This document shows positions 1-9,850 of a DNA stretch of 64,000 nucleotides, one piece after another; the first letter of the stretch is position 1; each line of letters opens with the position of its first letter. The notes under the pieces were generated by a model. That model saw only the letters and a list, made by a program, of their open reading frames with translations, had not been told where the DNA came from and ran no database searches. Source of the stretch: Heterobilharzia americana. Lineage: Eukaryota; Platyhelminthes; Trematoda; Strigeidida; Schistosomatidae. The stretch is taken from positions 50,334,934-50,398,933 of the forward strand of contig OX104127.1 of assembly GCA_944470555.2 (NCBI GenBank), written 5' to 3'. Made by a program: the position numbers and the translations under genes.

Positions 1-779
1 TCTTGTAACTCGTAACCCCTTCATGTTATCGAAACTTAAAGTTACTTAAAGTAACTATTGTAACTGGAGACATTGTGATCATGAGGTCGTCGATTAACAC
101 GAAGTTATTCCCTATTCCATATACCACAATTAATAACTAAGATTGCAGACGACAAGAACCGACGAATTTATTAGCCGATATGATAATCAACATGATATTT
201 ATAGCACTACTCACAGCGTTCATGAGATAACCAATAGAATGGTTTAAAGTAATCCGATTACCAGTAAATCCACTAGTATTGATATGAGTGTACTCTGATC
301 AATTTCGATAACGACAAAAAATGTTCAGGCAAAATGACATCAGATGATACCACTCATCATGCTGCAGGTTTTCTGGGATATGATGGTATCTTTCAGCAGT
401 AACAAAGTCAGCGCCATCGCCTTAACAGTCGGCTTCAATTGTAGGCGTTAGTTCATTGTATTTGTTTAGGCAAAGAAACTAGTGGACGAACATTAGATTT
501 AAATATACATTCAGTCATTTTGTTCTCTGGCGCTGGCTGTGCAAACCACTTGGAGCAAAACGATTGCATTTCTCCTAAACTGTCTGTATAAAATAGTCGG
601 CCATTCTGCTGTAGACTGTACCCTGAGTTTTGTGTTTTCATAAAGGACTATTGTGCATATATCACATAATTAAATTTCATAAATGTAGTCACTGTCATCA
701 GTAGTCGTACTGCGCTAGTTGAAAAACATGACTATTTGAAACAATCTTCGACTGTTCTCAGTGACAGGCAGACAAAACA
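1..779. other. unannotated AT-rich sequence
   Basis: I see no coding frame of substance, no RNA gene and no recognisable repeat family here. The open frames are about 60 codons and lack familiar motifs. The right edge abuts the 3' end of a decayed retrotransposon. Confidence 0.5.
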
Positions 780-2130
780 GCATAGTACCTTAAAGTACTG
801 CGTAATGGTCTAAGTTACCACACCTCATACCAGCATATCAGGTGAGAATGTACCAGTGTGAAAGATAAGGAAATAAAGTAGAAAGCAGTTGACAGTGATA
901 GAAAGTGATAAAAGTAGAGGAACGAGGAGTGACGATAATGTGTGCAGGCATCTGAACCACTGACGTCGATTATGAGCCACATCACTTAGAGTCTCCAACC
1001 ACCAGTTTCGATTGTCACACATACCCCAACTGGGAAACCCACTTTGCTCTACCTAACACACACCAACAGTCAAAGGATCCATGGACTGATGCCATGATTT
1101 AGTCTGGTCACTCCTAACCTTTTTCCAACCTGAACCTAAGACAGCCAACAATGTGGGATGGGGCAGGTAATAGACATGCGTAACATGTAACATGTAACAC
1201 ATGTCCATGTTCACAACCGTATTAAATAATATTCCTCTTCTACCCAAAAATCTTCAACTGATTTCTAAGTTATCAATGTATAGACACCATGGCACACGAT
1301 CTATGCTACGAAGGCAACGGTGGTCGAACACCTGAAACCTTTGCTTATCCCCTACCGTTAATGAACATATTTCACAAGTATGTAGTAGGATAAAGCGAAG
1401 TGCAGCGTAACATGCTCAACCTTAATGGGCAGTTGGATATCACGACGACACCATAAATAACGCAAGTTGGTGAAAGCCGATCAAGCATTTTGTATCCAAG
1501 CGGAGATTTCTCCAGCAGGATTCATCTGACTTCCCAGGTAAGTGGAGTGATCAAAACACCCAACCATTTCACTTACTTCTAATGTTAGATAAAGCACCAA
1601 AACAGACAACTCTAAAAGGGCCGTTTGGATTTGGATGGTGAGAAATGCATCCCAAACATTCTCAAATTGCCACCCAATGTGTCCAGAATAATCTGAATCT
1701 TGTCAGTTTCTTCACCTAACAGTACTATGTCGTATGCATACTCTTTTAAGGAGTTCTCTATACTGAGGTCAGTCGCTGCAAAGTCAGACTACGAGAGGCA
1801 GACCTCTATAAGTATGTCTGCAACAGAGTTGGATAAGAATGGCGAGAGTCGTTCTCCATGGACACGACTGGAGGTACACAACGCACCTTATAACTGAAAA
1901 TGGCCTTTAACATACCCACCGGCGTTCGAATGCAGATCCTTAAACAGTGTGATGCACTTACCAGGAGACCTTTTTCATTGAGGAAAACTATCTCAAAAGC
2001 TCTCGATCGATAGAGTCGAAAGCCACACTCCGGTCAAGAAATACAGTTAGTGTAAGACTCTCTGTTCCAGACCCTGGCGGAGTGTGAACATCTGATCGAC
2101 ACACCCACGGCCTGTCCTGAAGCCTGTCTA
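780..2130 (-). pseudogene. decayed non-LTR retrotransposon, reverse transcriptase and C-terminal region (RTE-like, family 2)
   Basis: Reading the minus strand from about 2130 downwards and switching frames gives the reverse transcriptase order of a non-LTR element. An AGFR/CVDQ-like segment is followed by FLDRSVAFDSIDRELL (motif A, catalytic D kept). Then comes EYAYDIVLLGEETDKIQ at about 1685-1745, where the YADD box has become YAYD and so lost a catalytic aspartate. After it comes FGMHFSPSK, then remnants of the C-terminal domain (SDQTKSWHQSMDPLTVG at about 1070-1120; WWLETLSDVAHNRRQW at about 950-1005). A pyrimidine-rich 3' region on this strand runs to about 780. Several stops and frameshifts show it is dead. 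Two other fragments in the window carry the same C-terminal signature (TKTWHQ...SLT). The family is one seen widely in schistosome genomes; the clade name (RTE-like) is my inference from this C-terminal domain. Confidence 0.75.
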
Positions 2131-2269
2131 GTTTTCTCGGATTCGCTGTTTCTGAACTCTTTTTACACGTATAATATTTATAAAACCTAAAATGCTAGTC
2201 TGATTTCCCTGTGTTTATCACAGGAGGGTTTCTCGCTTGTCTTGAGGAGTGGAACGAAACGCACTCAGC

Positions 2270-2445
2270 TACCTTGTGCATATCCGTTCAGTAGGCAGTG
2301 AGCCACACCTGTTTTGTGGGTGGTAGTGATTCTACCGGGTTACCCGAACCTCGGTAGGTAGAGCGGGATTGGAACCCGTAACCCAGTGGTTGATAGACAT
2401 CTTCCTGAACCACTGAGCCTCAGCTCCACTCTTGAGTAGATCAAT
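2270..2445 (-). repeat. tRNA-derived SINE (family D)
   Basis: On the minus strand this has a Pol III type-2 promoter layout: an A box like GGCTCAGTGG near 2420 and a B box GGTTCCAATCC near 2375. A body with a conserved stretch (cagtaggcagtgarccaaacc on the plus strand) follows. The same body occurs in both arms of the large inverted repeat (23915-24060 and 30509-30654), which defines the family. It is not a tRNA gene, because no acceptor stem closes. Confidence 0.65.
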
Positions 2446-4129
2446 CAGATGGGGATCATATCTGACTCCTACGAGGTGTTTATTCGATAAATCTAGTAGC
2501 AGGTATCAGTTTCGACAAGTATATGCTTCTTCTTACTTTTCCCATGGTATTTATAATCTCAAACAGATCTCTGTGTAACTTCACTTGTGTTCGCGGAAAC
2601 GCATTAGTATTGGAGGTTAACCTGAATTGTATCCTTTCTGGTTATCGTTGACCGTTGTCGGTTGTGTTTGACTGTGTACTCTCTAGAACATTTTCAGAAT
2701 TATCGTTATGCCATCACTTCAGTTGTGGATATATGTATGTATCTTCATACGAATAATTTCAGCAGTAATACAACTGACAAGCCAATGTATTAAAAGAACA
2801 TAGTGATTTTCGTTAACCTCCGAACTCACTACCATATTGTTAATTAAAAGGTATAAAAACAACTCACAGTTGACTTGAATTCATTTTTATTTCTCCTTGA
2901 TGTTTATATTGAAAGTGTGAAGAACTTATTGATCTGGACGGTGATCATTATAGTAGCGGTGATGCTAATAAAAACCACCTTAAGGTTAGTTCTAATCTGA
3001 CGAAAAGCTTTTTTAAAATTACTTTCAATGTTCTAATAATCAATGTTTATTATTTCGTTTTGTTCTACTACTCAATCTTTATTTCTCTCTCTGTCTCTCA
3101 AAAAAAACTCTTCGTTTTCTGCCTTTGATCTGTCACTCACATGTGAATGCAAAAGTTCAATTTATCACAACTGTTTTTTTCCTGTTTAATTCAAAGTAAT
3201 TTTCGCCTTTTTGAAGGATTCTTGTGGTCACAAAACACGGTTGACAATACTGTTTAAATGTTGGGTAGTAGTAATTTGCCGCTTGGTAAGTTAGGTATAC
3301 ACTGAAACTCTACAAACTATACATAAGTGCGCATTGTTTGGCATGCGGTGGTTGAGATAATTGTCATCAAAAGAACTAGTATTTGATGGTTTTACTCGGA
3401 TTATTTTATTTGTTGTGTTCTCACGACTTATACTATACTTTACACTGGGATTAGAGTAGCATTTAAACCAACAAACTCACTTAGAAATAAGCTTTGTTGG
3501 TTAAAAGATCCTATTGATCCAATTTAGAGCAGTAACTAAGTTTAACAAATCCCTTGCAACGATTTTGAGGTCAAATAGATAGATCAAAGTAGTCGACCAG
3601 GGTCAGTTAGGCTATCCGAGCAAAAAATCCTAGCTAGGTAGGTCCTAGTTAGATGAGGAATTTAGAAAAAAGCACAGCCATTGCTGTGCCTGCGATTACA
3701 CACAACTACACAATTGGATGGGACAGGGTGAAAATCCTTATAACTAACATAGGAGGGTGAAGGGGTAGATTGATAACTGAATCTTTATTTATCGAATCAA
3801 CACGTAATACATGCAACAGAAATGACTCAACTCATGTTACGGATATTTGGAGAATCTTATTACCCGTGTCACAAAGGGGACGAAGAAATTACGACTATAT
3901 AAAGGATATCTCAAAGTTGTGTAATTATCTTGATGAATACCAACTTGAAGAATTTTCAAATCCCTACAAACCCCCAAATTCAATTGAACTAGTGCCCATT
4001 CGTGACTAGCTTCGTAAGGTGATTCCTAAAGTTCCAATGAGAAGTCGTGACCAGTCAGGTGAACCTGGTGGCCGTGAGGACAAATACTCAACGATGACAT
4101 TAGGTGATGGTCGCGCTATGTCGTAGACT
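2446..4129. other. unannotated sequence
   Basis: Simple AT-rich sequence without recognised features. A 79-codon frame at 3770-4009 (plus) opens with TTG and has no recognisable motif; I do not call it a gene. The stretch 4020-4140 contains phrases shared with SINE copies elsewhere (gagaagtcgtgacc) and may be a degraded SINE fragment. Confidence 0.4.
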
Positions 4130-4350
4130 GACAGGAGCTGGAAGTATGAACCACTGGATTCCGACCCAGTGGCTCAATGGTAACGTACTGACCACGGAAC
4201 CCGAAGACTGCGGGTTCGATCCCTAGCAGAGTGCGCACTGCTGAAGAGTCCCATACTAGGACGAAACAGCTGTCTAGTGCTCCCAGGTTTCAAATGTTCC
4301 TCCAACTGATGTCAGTCGATAATGAATGCCAACTACAATAAATTATGTCC
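4130..4350 (+). repeat. tRNA-derived SINE carrying a hammerhead motif (family A), near full length
   Basis: The head is tRNA-like: an A box in tggctcaatgg (about 4170-4180) and a B box ggttcgatcc (about 4213-4222). A hammerhead ribozyme motif (4235-4280, listed separately) and a tail ending in gaatgccaactac follow. The same three-part layout is seen on the minus strand at 13805-14020 and 26640-26830, and without a clear head at 39060-39245. The combination matches the description of SMalpha-type repeats in schistosomes. The stem III of this family is shorter and differs in sequence from the SMalpha units at 7.9 and 40 kb, so I treat it as a separate lineage. Transcription would be by RNA polymerase III from the internal boxes. 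Confidence 0.8.
4235..4280 (+). ncRNA. hammerhead ribozyme motif, type I, all conserved core bases present
   Basis: Core CTGAAGA lies at 4241-4247 (C3-U4-G5-A6-N7-G8-A9; position 7 is free in the consensus). Stem II is 4248-4251 paired with 4259-4262 (GTCC/GGAC) around a 7-nt loop. GAA is at 4263-4265. A very short stem III is 4266-4267 with 4272-4273 (AC/GT) closing the tetraloop AGCT. C17 is at 4274, giving a GUC cleavage triplet with cleavage predicted after 4274. Stem I is 4235-4240 with 4275-4280 (six pairs, one a G-T wobble). Such tiny stem III hammerheads are known from SINE-like and Penelope-type retroelements and usually work best as dimers or with loop contacts. Self-cleavage is therefore plausible but untested here. 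Confidence 0.75.
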
Positions 4351-5029
4351 GAAATGTAGTCCAGTAAACAATACTATTACTGTGATTAATCTGATGAATC
4401 AATAAAAAATAGAATTAGTTATATTTCGCTAACTATTTTGATTCGCCTATCTTTTCATTGAGTTCAATCATCAGTATTTCATCTATGTGTGTTTGGCGCA
4501 ATTTAGATGGTTTAATTTGTCTCTTTTGGTTGCCTTTTTGTTTTAATGACTTACTGCAATTTCATTCCGTTGAATATTGAGTACAAAACCACGTTATTAT
4601 TTTCTGTCAAGATTTGAAGATTACTAGGCATTTTTGAAGGATGAAAGATAACTAATTTATGTATTGATACGTTTACTCAAGTGCAAATTCCTACTCATTT
4701 TTTAGACATTACTGCTAACAAAAGAATATATATATGTATGTGTGTAAACATGAAGTATAACTTTTGCTTTGTGATTGTTATTTAGCGCGGGCCTTACGCA
4801 TATATTAGTTTTCCTAAAGTGTTAAAGGTGACTAATCAGGCCATTTTTCTCCAGCATTAATGGCTGCGTTAGTTTAAAACGATTCGTTTCTTGCCGTCGA
4901 TAAGATGTCTGGACCAAGCAGGTTACACCTCACTTTACTTTTCTGAGTCAAAGTACGATTATTCGAGGTAGCTGTGGTTTCACAGGCTCGTATTATTGGT
5001 GCGAATGGGGTGATCAGAGGTTAGAGGAA

Positions 5030-5110
5030 AACTTGGGTCACTACAGGATTCGGTCCAGTGACCTCTGGGCTACCAGCTTGATGTTCTGTCAACTGACATA
5101 CGAGACTCAA
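5030..5110 (-). repeat. degraded tRNA-like SINE fragment (family C)
   Basis: The minus strand carries a B-box-like ggaccgaatcc and the neighbouring phrase gtagcccagaggtcactgg. This parallels the better copy at 9095-9300 (gtagccttgaggtcagtgg followed by ttcgaatcc). The A box is poorly preserved. Short and diverged, so the call rests on similarity to that copy. Confidence 0.5.
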
Positions 5111-5479
5111 CTACTGATTCATTTTATTGTAGTGTAAATTATAAATTGGTCACTTTTCTGTATTACTGTATTCATGGAATGAACACATAATATGGAGGTC
5201 TATACTTACAACTTTGTCACTACTTCGTCAGCACTTTCGGTTTCTAAGCTTAAGTTTCCATGAGAAACGGTTTTTCGACTTTTTGTCTTATATAACCACA
5301 CTTCTACCAGCCACGATAAACTAAATGAGTATCCTGTATTATCATCTAGCGTAGTAGAAATTACCTGGAAAAAAGTTCATGGAGAATATGTGAAACTCAC
5401 TTTCTTGTAAAGTTCATACCGAAGGCGATTTCCAAAATGGTTTGAGCTTACAAAGCAATAAAGTCAGTCATCATCATCA

Positions 5480-5965
5480 AGATCAACAAAATACCCGGTA
5501 TTGCTGCGTAACAGTCCAAGTTGCCACACCTCATATCAGCCCATCAAGTAACAAGGCAATAAAATGGAAGATGAAGAAAGAAAGAAAATCCGGTGAAAGG
5601 AAGTAAAAGTATTAAAAGAGAATGAGGAAGAATTAGATGATGAGATTAAGTATAGCGGTTAAGATGAGGATAATGTATGTATGCGTCTGCTCCATTGACA
5701 TCGGTTTTGAACCATATCACTTAGAGTATCCAACTACCAGTTCCTCTTGTCCAGCGGACCCCAACCAGCTAGTTAGCATCGTCCTACATGGCCCAAACTA
5801 ATAGTCAACGACTTCATGCACTGATGCCATGTTTTAGTCTGGCCGTCCCGAGCCTTCAGTCGGTGGGATTTAGGGATCTCTGTTCGTAACATTTTTTTTA
5901 CCCTTGTATGCCTTTCTAAGATGCATCTTGTAATTTTTTTTTTCCAGGACATGTTTCTCACTGAC
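5480..5965 (-). pseudogene. 3' fragment of RTE-like retrotransposon family 2
   Basis: The minus-strand frame at 5773-5961 contains ARDGQTKTWHQCMKSLTISL and ends GHVGRC. These are the C-terminal landmarks of the element at 0.78-2.13 kb. The next frame downstream reads a decayed DTLSDMVQNRCQW, then an untranslated pyrimidine-rich stretch (purine-rich on the plus strand, 5560-5650). No reverse transcriptase motifs are present, so this is a 5'-truncated insertion of under 0.5 kb, the usual outcome of incomplete target-primed reverse transcription. Confidence 0.7.
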
Positions 5966-7869
5966 TTTTGGTTGTATAAGCCATTCGAAGTCTTTCTTCT
6001 CTCTTTGTGTTGTCTGCTAATGACAACATCCTTTAGGTAGACATCAGCGAAATAAAGTGTAGAGGGTTACTTGTTGTTTCAAATACCCATTATCATACAA
6101 TGTAATTATTCTAACTCTAAATTTAGTATGGTTTAATGTGTTGTAGTTTGATCAGTCCCTCAAAGACCACCATTTCAATTTCTTCCTTTTTATTTCGGCT
6201 AACTTGAAGGTAACTAACTGAATTCTCCTAATTCATTATTTGCAGCTGTTATGCTATTATTCTGTACAATCAGTTAACGTATCTATCTCATCCTGATACG
6301 AAAAGCGGATTGTCTTGGCACTTATGAGTTTTGCGTCACAGCAACTTCATCAGAAGTGTCAAATATATGTAGAGTTACGGTTTGCCAAGTGATACCACTT
6401 ATTAGTATAGTTTCATATCTCCTCTTCGTTCGAAGAAGTTAAACAATAAGAAAGCTATAGTGGTTTAGTGCGTCACGTGTACTTGCACCACTAAATGATG
6501 AATATTGATGTTAGATGTATAGTTTTTGGAAAATATGTATGTCTGTCGATAGAATTTCGAAGCTAGGTAAACCATAAAATGGTTTGGAGATATACTCCTG
6601 CATGTCCGATCACATTCTCTCTCTCTCTCGAAGTTCAGTAATCGTTGACTGTATCAAGATAGTTTAGTTGATTTAAACAAATTCGATAGTATTTTGCATA
6701 CAATTGATCCTATAAGTGTTCAGAAGAACTTGCGCTTTGCTTTCCTCTAAAATTCAGATATTTTTCTGCATATTTCTTACTTATTGCCTCAGTTGATTTC
6801 ACTTCTAAGATGATTAAAAATCACTTTTGAATCTTATATTTTAACTGATTTCATCACCAGTTTGCTTTTCCTAATACCAATCAATGATAACAGTATTAAC
6901 CATAAAATGACTGGGTGTCTGGCCGACAACTTGAAGGCCACTGGCTCGAAACTTACTACAATCCAGATTTCCATTTTATCTCCAATCATCAACCAGAATG
7001 AATAATTAAATAGGTTGATAATTAGGTAAACAGTGTTTCATGACCTTGTATGTGTCATAATTTCATTCTCACAGCGTCAATAAGTTTGTGGCATTCTATT
7101 GTCACTTTTAATAATGTTTTGAAAGTTCATAATTTATTTCGTATCGTTTTTAAATGTAAAACAGCGTTTTGTAAAGGTTTTGTTAGCTTAAGCACCTGAC
7201 ACTTAACCAATACTCCCCTGGTTCAAACTCAACTCTCCCTACCAGAGCGATTGAGTAGTATAAGTAGTATAAGCTCTCTCACAAAGTGTATTTCTTAGGT
7301 CAAATCAGAATAAATAGGTTTCTTTATGGATAGATTTTGAAACGGTGGGTTTAAATTAGACAATTTGACTTCAGCTAAATGGAGTGCTGTAAGGTACTAA
7401 AGTCGTAGAAGTCTGATCCATAGGATATAAAGATATCTAAGTGTAATTTTGGAATATATTTTGGGGAATCACTGTCTCGCATCACTTGTTTTCTAGGTTT
7501 GAAGCTAAAGTGATATCTTGAAGCAAACGGAGCAATAAAGAAATTAAACTTTATTCTTCGCTGGTATGAGATTTATGTTCCTTGTGTATCGCAAGTGTGT
7601 GGTATTGGTGGTATTGAATTTGCTGCTTTTTGAATAAACGGTTGTGTTAGAGTTTTAATTATTGCTCGCTAAGATTTGCACTTTTTTTTTACCTCCACTT
7701 CGCTTACTTATTTCAACATCTATCGTTTACACTTTTCGCCGACTTTTTGTTGTCGCTTATAGATCAGCCAAAAATTGTGATGTTTTGCTGCAGTTGAGTT
7801 GATTTTATAATCATTCAAGCTGAGATTTTTTTTAACAACTCAACTTTATGCATGGTGATGTTTTCATTA
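5966..7869. other. mostly unannotated; two weak tRNA-like remnants
   Basis: Around 6900-6965 and 7185-7290 (plus) there are B-box-like words (tggctcgaaac; ggttcaaactc). The latter sits in a phrase (gcacctgacacttaacca...) that resembles 26115-26160. These are probably old SINE remnants; the rest shows nothing I recognise. Confidence 0.35.
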
Positions 7870-8149
7870 CCATACTGAGTAGCAGTGGGATCCAGAACGA
7901 ACGTGTCGTTCTATTTGGGACTCATCAACTAGATGTACCTGCTTCCCATTGAGCGATATCGTTCCCGCTAGGACTCGAACCCGGGATCGATTGCTTCAAA
8001 TGCCATAGTGTTATCCACTGAGCCACAAAAGTCACGATAACCACTTCTTGTGCGACGGGTATAGTTTTAATGTTGTTACTTGTATTATCCTGCCATTGAT
8101 TGAACCGAATTGATCGATCTCTATTGGGATATGGGCTCCTGCGTGACCG
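7870..8149 (-). repeat. SMalpha-like hammerhead repeat, full unit
   Basis: Read on the minus strand from 8149 down, the unit has a leader (ggagcccatat...), then acaagaagtggttatcg. An A box in tggctcagtggataac (near 8020) and B box gggttcgagtcc (near 7975) follow, then gcaggtacatc and a hammerhead region ending near 7875. The hammerhead is damaged: CTGATGA reads TTGATGA, GAAA reads GACA and the stem II partner has GAAC for GGAC, so self-cleavage is not expected. The layout and length (about 280 bp) fit the SMalpha repeats of schistosomes, described as tandem satellite-like units encoding hammerheads. The adjoining sequence at 8150 switches to the opposite strand. Confidence 0.75.
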
Positions 8150-8275
8150 ACCCGGGGTTTGAGTTTTAGTGGAAACAATATCACTCGCTGGAAGGAAGGC
8201 AGGTGAATCCAACTAACAAGTCTCAAATAGGACGTAACGCAGCTCCTGGATTCCACTATGAATTACTATCCATCA
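8150..8275 (+). repeat. SMalpha-like repeat, 5'-truncated, degenerate hammerhead
   Basis: Follows the minus-strand unit head to head. It begins near the B-box position, then gcaggtgaatccaac, a stem II of GTCTC/AGGAC, and ctggattccac. Both core strands are mutated (CTGATGA to CTAACAA, GAAA to GTAA), so it should be inactive. Confidence 0.65.
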
Positions 8276-8394
8276 TTACTATAGCAGCAAATGCTTGTCG
8301 AATAAAGTTGATTTCGTGCAATGCTTTAAGTTGTTCTGATACTACAGCGCAGAAAATGAAAATAAACCAAACTGAAACCACTAATAACACAAAA

Positions 8395-8495
8395 TTGAAA
8401 CACAGGCAACATCGTGGCACTTGCGTAAGAATCCATATGCCAGTAGAACTTAATCACTTCGGTGCAATGAACAATAAGATAGTACAGGTAAAAAC
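8395..8495 (+). repeat. SMalpha leader fragment
   Basis: Shares the phrase caggcaacatcg...atccatatgccagtagaactt with the segments at 40410-40475 and 46495-46560. Those precede or follow SMalpha units. No promoter boxes or hammerhead are attached. Confidence 0.5.
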
Positions 8496-9094
8496 ATAGT
8501 TTGAAGTTAGTTTACTAGTGATTTATCAGCCAAACCAGGGATATTTAAGACATTTGATGCTATATATTCTCTAGTCTCACATTCGACCTATTGCATGTAA
8601 AAACGTCATTCGTTAGTATTTTCTGTTTATATATTCAATCGCCTTCTGATCTTGTTTTAGTCAACCAATAGAGAAAAGAAGTCAGTTTAGTTTCTTGAAC
8701 AGAATAAGATATGCGAGCATTTTTAAAGTTTTTGCTTTGCTCAATGTTCACTTAGGTGCTCTTAGGTTCCAAAGTACGCGTTTGTATGTTGTGCTTACAT
8801 ACGTGAGAACTTGCAGCTCACATTGCATTCGTTCTGTTCCGTTATATAACTCAGCTGTTTATAACAATGCACATTATGAGCTGCTCTACTTTAAGCATCT
8901 GTTAATAATGTGCTGCAGTTGGTGTTTGTTCTTATTCTATTTCATTTGCAGAGCCTGGTTTACGCTCCACTTGTTGTTTAGTTTACCCCCAGTCTATTAA
9001 GTAGCACTGTAAAAGGCATAAGAGTGATACACATTGTTAATCTATTTGTGTTTATGATTACCAAATTAATATCTTATTGATACACTGGATGATA

Positions 9095-9300
9095 ATTGAA
9101 GCATGAATGAAAATCGAAGCCGTGGCAGGATTCGAACCACTGACCTCAAGGCTACCATCCAGCTCAGTGCTCTAGTAATTGAGCTATATAACGAAGCTAC
9201 TGACGAGGTCTTTATTTCACTTCAGTCGCCATGGTTATCTCAGACAGTCTCGTTGATAAATCAATATGGTGCCTCCCCTCTCTAGTTCACATTCATTTCC
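9095..9300 (-). repeat. tRNA-derived SINE (family C)
   Basis: On the minus strand there is an A-box region around 9185-9165 (tagctcaattactagagc) and a consensus B box ggttcgaatcc at about 9130. The downstream part is gccacggcttcgattttcattc. The open frame on the plus strand here (60 codons) is incidental. The same element in palindromic form is at 57370-57500. Confidence 0.65.
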
Positions 9301-9496
9301 ATTGAAATGAAAGCGTCTGACTGTGCAGCCAGTATGATTACGATAAACGAACAGTGACACTACTATGGATTCAAATGAAGGTCGGGAAATTGTCTTTATG
9401 ATAGTCAAACTATCTAATATCTTATTATATTGAAGTGACTAAAAACGGTTTGTGTTTATAGGTATTGGCAAGTATAATACTCGCATTTACATTTAT

Positions 9497-9509
9497 TACT
9501 ATGCTGATA
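9497..9509. repeat. left target-site duplication of the RTE-like insertion
   Basis: The 13-mer TACTATGCTGATA occurs here and again at 12020-12032, exactly flanking the retrotransposon remnant. Direct repeats of this size are the hallmark of target-primed reverse transcription and fix both insertion ends. Confidence 0.8.
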
Positions 9510-9850
9510 GGTCGAGAAGCGCTAGGTGAAATGAATGAGAATGGAGAATTGTTTGCAGAATTCTGCGCATTCAACGATTTGGTGATTGGAGGCAGTGTGT
9601 TCAGGCACAAAGATATCCACAAAGCGACATGGATTTCACCAGATGGACACACTAAAAATCAAATCGACTTTATCTCAATCTCAAGAAAATGGAGACGCAG
9701 TCTACTTGACACAAGGGCAAGAAGAGGAGCAGATGTAGGTTCACACCACTCACTGTCTAGTGCAAGGAACCTTCCAAATCAAGTTAAAAGCCTTCAAGGA
9801 AGCTGGTGATAGACCGCAGTTCAAGTACAACACTCGGAAACTGAAGGGTG
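9510..9850 (+). pseudogene. endonuclease C-terminal part of the RTE-like element
   Basis: Frame 9465-9809 enters the element at 9510 and reads LGEMNENGELFAEFCAF, then HKATWISPDGHTKNQIDFI, and GADVGSHHSL. This is the C-terminal third of an exonuclease/endonuclease/phosphatase domain, including the region of the late catalytic D and H residues (SDHH in the family, here GSHHSL). A frameshift at about 9745-9760 moves the reading into LVQGTFQIKLKAFKEAG, and a second shift near 9870-9885 moves it into the reverse transcriptase frame. The N-terminal two thirds, with the first catalytic residues, are absent because of the 5' truncation. The apparent start upstream is in flanking DNA. Confidence 0.7.

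Noticed and set aside
3770..4009. 79-codon frame as a possible exon
   Set aside because: It starts with TTG, has no domain or clear splice signals, and its 3' end runs into SINE-like sequence.
4165..4225. Functional tRNA genes at the many A-box/B-box sites
   Set aside because: None closes an acceptor stem or shows a proper anticodon arm; the boxes are followed by SINE bodies.
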